This document shows positions 59,066-64,000 of a DNA stretch of 64,000 nt, piece after piece (positions within the stretch are counted from its first letter, which is position 1; every line of letters begins with the position of its first letter). The translations under genes were made by a program, and so were the position numbers. The DNA comes from Ridgeia piscesae (Eukaryota; Annelida; Polychaeta; Sabellida; Siboglinidae), in NCBI GenBank assembly GCA_025642075.2, contig JAODUO010000940.1, positions 1 to 64,000 of the forward strand, in the 5' to 3' direction. The notes beneath the pieces were generated by a model. That model searched no databases. It was not told the origin of the DNA and was given only the letters and a program-made list of their open reading frames with translations.

Positions 59066-60059
59066 GCCTGACTAGGCTAGCGCTGTCGATCGCCATAGGC
59101 GAAATGGTATACTGTACCTGACATGTTCCCTATTGTCGCTCATGGCATGACCATTAAATACTCGATGTGCCATTTAGTAATTATTCAACCAAATGTCAAT
59201 ATATGGTTGATCTAATTCATGTATATTTGACAAGTCTCATAACCAGAACACACTTCTGAGAGAAAGATGCATGTCAAAAACATGTTTTATCATTTACATA
59301 TACCGGTAGCCCATGTCACCCAGGCTAGAATTACAGTCGATATGTAGACTATTACAGTTAACTAATTTGGAGAATTATTCAATTCAACTACCGGGTAATC
59401 AGTTACTGACCAGTCAAATGATGATTTAAGATAGGTAATAATTATATCAGTGCACTGTTTCAATCCCTGCGTGGCAACACAAGTAGAGTAGATTTTTCTA
59501 AATTATAAGGCCTTGTTACCAAATTTTATCTTTCAACTTGTGTAGATGAAAGATGTCCCATTAATTAATTTCGGGTAATTGCTCTCTTTTTTATGGTTAA
59601 AAAATCTTAAATTATAAAGGGTGTTTATTTTATATGCTTTTTATGCTAATTGTGTTATCAATGTTTAGGAAATAAAAAGTACGTGTTAATTAGTGAATAA
59701 TATATAGCATTCTATATAATATTACTTTGTGTTTTGACCTTAATAAATGGCTAAAAGAAATCTCATTTGGCTAAAGAAATTTCTGACCTTTAGCCAAATT
59801 GGCTAAACAAATTTTAAGCCCAGCGCTAGCCTAGACCGAGCTACGCATAGCCGCCGTAGTATTATTATTATTACAAGCATTTATAAAGCGCCATATCTCC
59901 GGGACCAGCCGATCATAGGCGCGTACACACATTACAATAAAACGTACATAGAATCATACCAAAAAGATCTAAAAATCTATAGCATGGTATATTTTATAAT
60001 ACTAATACAAATAAATAAATATAAATTGATAAAAAAAAAGAGTTACAAATAAATATATA

Positions 60060-60185
60060 ATATATATATATATACATACACACATACACACATACACACA
60101 TACACACATACACACATACACACATACACACATACACACATACACACATACACACATACACACATACACACATACATACATACCA
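60060..60185. repeat. (ACACAT)/(ACACACAT) microsatellite
   Basis: A short AT run followed by about 115 bases of alternating ACACAC and CATACA units. The minus-strand open frame through it encodes only Cys/Val/Tyr/Met repeats and is not a gene. Confidence 0.95.
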
Positions 60186-60895
60186 GAGCCGTAATGTAAC
60201 GAAGTACATCTACTTCGTTACTTTACTTAAGTAGAAAAGTTTACTTTTCATGAGTAACGAAGTACATTTTTTGGAAGTACTTTTACTACTAACGGAGTAC
60301 AAATATGTGTACTTTTTCTAAATGTAGTGAAGTACTCAAAATTTCTTTGTTACATTTGCAAATGTCCTAAATGTTCCGCGAATGATCTGCACCAGAAGCA
60401 TGGCGATGTTTGCCGTTAGCATAGATTTATTTACAAATATCAGCCGGAACGTACAACAAACAGACATGTTAAGTGTCCTGGACTGGCCGGACTTCTACAT
60501 CAATTGAACAAACGATTTGCTTTGTCACCTGATGATGCCAGTGAGATAATTGCAATCTGGGGTCTGGTGTTGAAGCCACTGCAAGACTTCCTGACTGGGC
60601 CACTAAGACAACAATGCTGATGAATGACACTGGCCCTGAGGTTATTTAAAGCCTTGCAATGACTAAACATGAAAAACAGCTGTCTGACTTGTCTTCTTGT
60701 GTCTTGCATATTGTTGATACAGTTTATTAGCTTTAGATGTTCACTTTGAACTGCACATGCTGTAGACATCGAATGCTCCCCGTTATCGCCCACTGCAAAC
60801 CTGCCGGTCTTGTGGAACCACATCTTTATAATCTCTACTTATTTTTAATATACATCAGTGTGTGTAATTGTTTAATTTAACTACATTATTTTATA
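60184..60895 (+). mobile_element. hAT element left end with decayed transposase start
   Basis: CAGAGCCGTAATGTAACGAA followed by repeated (T)AACGAAGTACA and AAGTACTTTTACT strings, the typical terminus of a widespread animal hAT family. Downstream, a decayed plus-strand reading has a possible BED-finger end (DLHQKHGDVCR, about 60387) and protein-like SPDDASEIIAIWGLVLKPLQ (about 60527-60585), with stops. The rest is cut off by the LINE that starts near 60.9 kb. Confidence 0.5.
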
Positions 60896-60896
60896 A

Positions 60897-61982
60897 ATGT
60901 TACAATTAGTGTCTCCTAAATCTAATCGTAATCGTGGAATGTGTATAGCGCTGTTCCAACAAGTAACTACTTCATATCTTACTGACAGACAGCAAGCCAT
61001 TAAAATAGGTAACTGCTTTTCAGACATGTTGCCCACGTCATGTGGTGTCCCACAGGGTTCTGTTTTGGGGCCTTTGCTTTTCACTTTATACACAACACCT
61101 TTAAGCTGTGTTATCCAAGGTCACAACTTAGATCATCACCTTTATGCCACACCCAAATCTACATTTCGTTGACTACACCAGATGCTTGCCGCTCCTTAAA
61201 CCAGCTCAGGGATTGTCTCCAAGATGTCTCCCTTTGGATGAAAAATAGTAAACTAAAGTTAAATGCAAACAAGACCGAATTTATCATCATTGGTACCGTA
61301 ACACAGCGTGCAAAACTCGACGGCTTTTTCCCGACACATATCCTAAATCAGAGTGTAACACCAGCCCCCTCCGTTTCAAATCTCCGAGTTAACTTTGACG
61401 ATAGCTTCAATTTCAAACAGCACATATCAAAAACATGCCGTTGCTGTTTCTACCATATCCGTGATCTTCGTCGTATTCGCAGATTTTTATCACTTTCTGT
61501 TGCTAAAACCATCGCGACAGCTCTAGTAAGCAGCAGACTTGACTACTGCAATTCCCTCCTTTACAATACTGCGAACAAGGATATTGCAAGACTTCAACGT
61601 GTCCAGAACTGCTTGGCAAGGGTAGTTACCCGTTCTCCTCGTTTTTCTAGCTCGGTGCCGCTTCTAAAATCATTGCACTGGCTCCCTGTGCATTATCGCA
61701 TTATTTTCAAGATTTGCACAATATCCTATCAAGCACTCGCATCTAAACAACCAACATATCTAAACTCAATGCTAACTCCAGCAAGGAATTCCAGAGAGCT
61801 ACGCTCAACCAGTAGTAACCCACTTTCCTCGGGTTAAGACGAAAGCTGGGACCCGAGCTTTCTCGGTTGCTGCACCAACTCTGTGGAATTCGCTTCCTGT
61901 CAGTGTCAAGTCGGAAGGTAATATAGTTTCCTTCCGCCGACGTCTAAAAACATATCTCTTTAATGCTGCCTATCCTCCTTAG
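60897..61982 (+). pseudogene. CR1-type LINE reverse transcriptase, inactivated
   Basis: The RT region starts 5'-truncated. The first frame has SYLTDRQQAIKIGN and PTSCGVPQGSVLGPLLFTLY (about 60960-61095). It reads to LDHHLYA and then breaks: the expected YADD Asp pair is missing and the frame shifts, which fits a deletion of about 5 bases at the active site. The second frame (to 61837) continues QIYISLTTPDACRSLNQL, WMKNSKLKLNANKTEFIIIG, SSRLDYCNSLLYN, LQRVQNCLARVVTRSPR and SLHWLPVHYRI, all standard CR1-group C-terminal motifs. A second frameshift near 61830 leads to VKTKAGTRAFSVAAPTLWNS and ...YLFNAAYPP, stop TAG at 61980-61982. A 3' UTR follows to an (ATT)n tail at about 62106-62127. Confidence 0.93.
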
Positions 61983-62127
61983 CTTCCTAGAACCTTCGTC
62001 CATCCATCAACGACTCACGCACTGTTCTACGTTTACGCAATTGCTTAACCCCTTGGTTTTGTCGCGCCACTGAGCTTGATTTTTGAGGATATTGGCGCAT
62101 AAGAAGTTATTATTATTATTATTATTC
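61882..62127 (+). repeat. 3' end of the CR1-type LINE, repeated downstream
   Basis: From TGTGGAATTCGCTTCC to the (ATT)n tail, this stretch is repeated at 62351-62596 with a constant offset of 469 bases and one visible difference (TTTTTGAGG versus TTTTCGAGG). Confidence 0.93.
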
Positions 62128-62350
62128 GTCATCTCACTGGTGTTGTTGTTTCAGCTGTTGTTGAACACCTCATCATCTCACTAGTGTTGTTGTTTCTGCC
62201 ATTATTGAGCTGATGTTGTTTCTGCCATTATTAAACATGATATTATCTGACTGGTGTTGTTGTTGCTAAATTTTATTAATCATGTTATTTTGTGACTGGA
62301 GATATTGTTTCTATTGTTGAATACTTCATCTGCCTGGTGGTATTTATGGA
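62128..62350. repeat. Degenerate GTTGTTGTTTCTGCCATTAT repeats between LINE tails
   Basis: About 220 bp with imperfect units of about 50 bp, containing TCTCACTGGTGTTGTTGTT and GTTTCTGCCATTATT. They separate the two LINE 3' ends; no other family recognised. Confidence 0.6.
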
Positions 62351-62596
62351 TGTGGAATTCGCTTCCTGTCAGTGTCAAGTCGGAAGGTAATATAGTTTCC
62401 TTCCGCCGACGTCTAAAAACATATCTCTTTAATGCTGCCTATCCTCCTTAGCTTCCTAGAACCTTCGTCCATCCATCAACGACTCACGCACTGTTCTACG
62501 TTTACGCAATTGCTTAACCCCTTGGTTTTGTCGCGCCACTGAGCTTGATTTTCGAGGATATTGGCGCATAAGAAGTTATTATTATTATTATAACAT
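62351..62596 (+). mobile_element. 5'-truncated CR1-type LINE copy
   Basis: Near-identical second copy of the last 240 bp of the LINE above, starting inside the coding end (...LWNSLPVSVKSEG) and ending with its own (ATT)n. 5' truncation with the same microsatellite tail is normal for CR1 insertion; a tandem duplication is the alternative. Confidence 0.85.
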
Positions 62597-62760
62597 GATA
62601 AAATTCATCACACATCCATCTATAACCCACGATGGTAATAAACATTTTAAGAACGATATACTACCCCCATAACAGCGTGAATTACTACTAGTTCAACTTA
62701 TGAATACGATGGTTGCTGTGCGCCTATTATTAAAGCATTGTGTATTTACAGTTTGTAGGC

Positions 62761-62997
62761 CTACACAATGTTGTTTGCACCTTCAATTTTTTTGGTGTAG
62801 AACTTAGCTTTCACTGACTGTATTTCTTGTTTGTATGATTCACGCTGGCCAGTGTAGATATCTCGATGAACTTGCAGCTTTGTCAATCTCCACTTCCATT
62901 CCGCTTGCCTCAACTTTCGCTTAGCGTGTAACAGTTCAGTTGTGTGACACGGGGTGTTGGGCCGCACAGTAATTGGTCGTGTGATCAATGGAGCCAT
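62761..62997 (-). pseudogene. LINE fragment, linker between endonuclease and RT
   Basis: 78 codons on the minus strand: RPITVRPNTPCHTTELLHAK, then RKLRQAEWKWRLTKLQVHRD and IYTGQRESYKQEIQSVKAKF. This is the conserved segment that joins the endonuclease and reverse transcriptase parts in CR1/L2-group LINEs (usual form: RPxxPWxxxEL...KRxLRxAERxWR...VHxxIY). Neither neighbouring domain follows, so it is an isolated fragment. Confidence 0.75.
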
Positions 62998-63029
62998 AGA
63001 TAATTTTGTGCGATTTTTATATATATTTT

Positions 63030-63140
63030 TTTTTATGTAGTTTGTGTATATGCACGTAAGATATGTGATGATAAGTTTGGCAGCTGTAAGAAGTCGTTTT
63101 CATGGTTAGGTCAGAAAGTAAAAAAGTAAAAAAAAGATCA
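63030..63140. repeat. Fragment related to the TA-type elements
   Basis: ATATGTGATGATAAGTTTGGCAGCTGTAAGAAGTCGTTTTCAT...GGTCAGAAAGTAAAA resembles 39805-39875 and 56870-56940 inside the two TA elements. No ends visible. Confidence 0.5.
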
Positions 63141-63170
63141 ATGCGCATGGCCACAGGATGACGCTGCATC

Positions 63171-63528
63171 CCGGTGTGGTGGTCCCAGATTCGACCAGTC
63201 CAGGATTCGTCTAAACGCATATCGCGCATGCGCAATGATCGCTTTTATCCGTTCTGACGTAGTGGCAACGGCATACGTCATGCCCGGGCCGAGATTCGAC
63301 TAAATAACAGAACATGTTCGAGTGAGTGAAAATGATCACATAAGTTAATCCATTTTTATTTAAGATGTGCGTGATAACAATATTATTTCAATACTTGATG
63401 TATTACTAATGGAAACTACGTTAGTAACAAAGGCGAATCCTGGCCCGGTACGAATCTGGGACCGCTACCGTCGCGGTCCCAGATTCGTACGAATCCTGGA
63501 CTGGTCGAATCTGGGACCACCACACCGG
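63171..63528. mobile_element. 358-bp MITE with perfect 40-bp inverted ends
   Basis: 63171-63210 (starting CCGGTGTGGTGGTCCCAGAT) is the exact reverse complement of 63489-63528. Inside, 63448-63465 and 63473-63490 form a second perfect 18-bp hairpin with a 7-base loop; its right arm overlaps the start of the right TIR by two bases, and it reuses the GGTCCCAGATTCG string. No gene inside. The right outer flank (CAAGACATCTCAACACCG) matches the end family at 46.5 kb, so the MITE probably lies in that older element. Confidence 0.85.
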
Positions 63529-63660
63529 CAAGACATCTCAACACCGTTCAGTATTCTAATCGAATTTGATACCACTGAATATTTATATTCGATTTGTATT
63601 CGAAATTTCAAGGATATTCAATTCGAATGAAATTCCAGATTCGTCCCATCCTTAACATGT
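63529..63660. repeat. Element end family, GGATGGGACGAAT type, second copy
   Basis: CAAGACATCT..., AATCGAATTTGATACC, TTTGTATTCGAAATTTC and the terminus ATTCGTCCCATCCTTAA, matching 46500-46660. Confidence 0.6.
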
Positions 63661-63965
63661 GGTTAGACATTTTCCTTCTGTCATACACTCATTAAATATT
63701 TATATATAACGATAACTAATGTTGTTTCACATAACATACCCCAACATTAATAGTGAATAAATAACCTGCTCCCCCAAAATAATACAATGTCTCTGTCATC
63801 CTCTCGCATGGTTGCTGGCTTGTGACTGCTTCTCTAGGTCAAAGACGTGACTAGACAGAGGCGGGATGCTAAGGTTGCTAACTGAATCTGTGTGTCCAAT
63901 GTCGACACAGCTAGTTAGCTATAATCAGACATCATACCTTTCACTGTATTCAATGCAATTGATCT

Positions 63966-64000
63966 CAGTGCTGGTTCAATAAAACAAAAAAATTCAATAG
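63966..64000. repeat. Possible start of a third hAT-like copy
   Basis: CAGTGCTGGTTCAATAAAAC at the window edge resembles the TAGTGCTGGTTCGATACC terminus at 37673. The window ends before it can be confirmed. Confidence 0.3.

Larger units (their letters stand above)
47438..64000 (+). other. Importin alpha intron 3, open-ended
   Basis: Everything right of the GTAAGT donor is intronic if the gene is intact. It is mostly transposon sequence. Parts without a called feature (47500-48120, 50280-50930, 51000-51540, 59100-59850) show no recognised genes. Confidence 0.5.

Noticed and set aside
59994..60209. Open frame of 71 codons on the minus strand
   Set aside because: Pure translation of the ACACAT microsatellite.
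60500..60823. 107-codon minus-strand frame
   Set aside because: Opposite strand of the decayed hAT sequence, which reads better on the plus strand.

Overview
This window looks like a stretch of an AT-rich animal genome, most likely a marine lophotrochozoan (mollusc-like) invertebrate. It has spliced genes with GT-AG introns, long repeat-filled introns, and transposon families common in such genomes: an ISXO2-like/Merlin transposase, CR1-type LINEs, a LINE preceded by a zinc-finger-like segment, hAT BED-finger elements and P2X7-like zinc-domain genes. The phylum is an inference. The animal assignment is firm because of the importin alpha and mitochondrial ribosomal protein genes.

Host genes. 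An importin alpha gene (KPNA2-like) lies on the plus strand. Exons are at 26010-26099 (start codon), 47031-47159 (basic importin-beta-binding region) and 47256-47437 (first armadillo repeat). A 20.9 kb intron separates the first two, and the gene continues past the window end. Inside that intron, on the minus strand, is an apparently intact single-exon MRPS18A-like mitochondrial ribosomal protein gene (44258-44770). A hAT-like element ends about 40 bp upstream of its start codon.

Layout. 1-10 kb: a frameshifted ISXO2-like transposase, (AT)n tracts, a P2X7-like zinc-domain fragment and two unidentified exon-like minus-strand ORFs. 10-26 kb: mostly noncoding DNA with a 5 x 58-bp tandem repeat, a widely spaced inverted pair of promoter-like blocks, a possible TIR element and the first copies of a mid-size repeat family (here 'family E'). 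26-47 kb: the importin intron, holding two arrays of a dispersed 14-15 bp motif around broken ORFs, a foldback-type element, the CACACACCAGCCGA repeat family and a three-level nest (hAT containing a TTAA element containing a TA element). 47.4-64 kb: the next importin intron, with more TTAA- and TA-type elements, a TIR element with exon-like ORFs, three LINE pieces, a hAT end and a perfect 40-bp-TIR MITE.

Most DNA here is transposon-derived. Several insertions can be read against their own empty sites within the window: the TTAA insertion at 48523-49632 against 22.8 kb, and the TA insertion at 38889-40181 against 49.05 kb. The TA-type elements carry paired sequences that closely match the CTCF core. 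No RNA gene or CRISPR array was supported.
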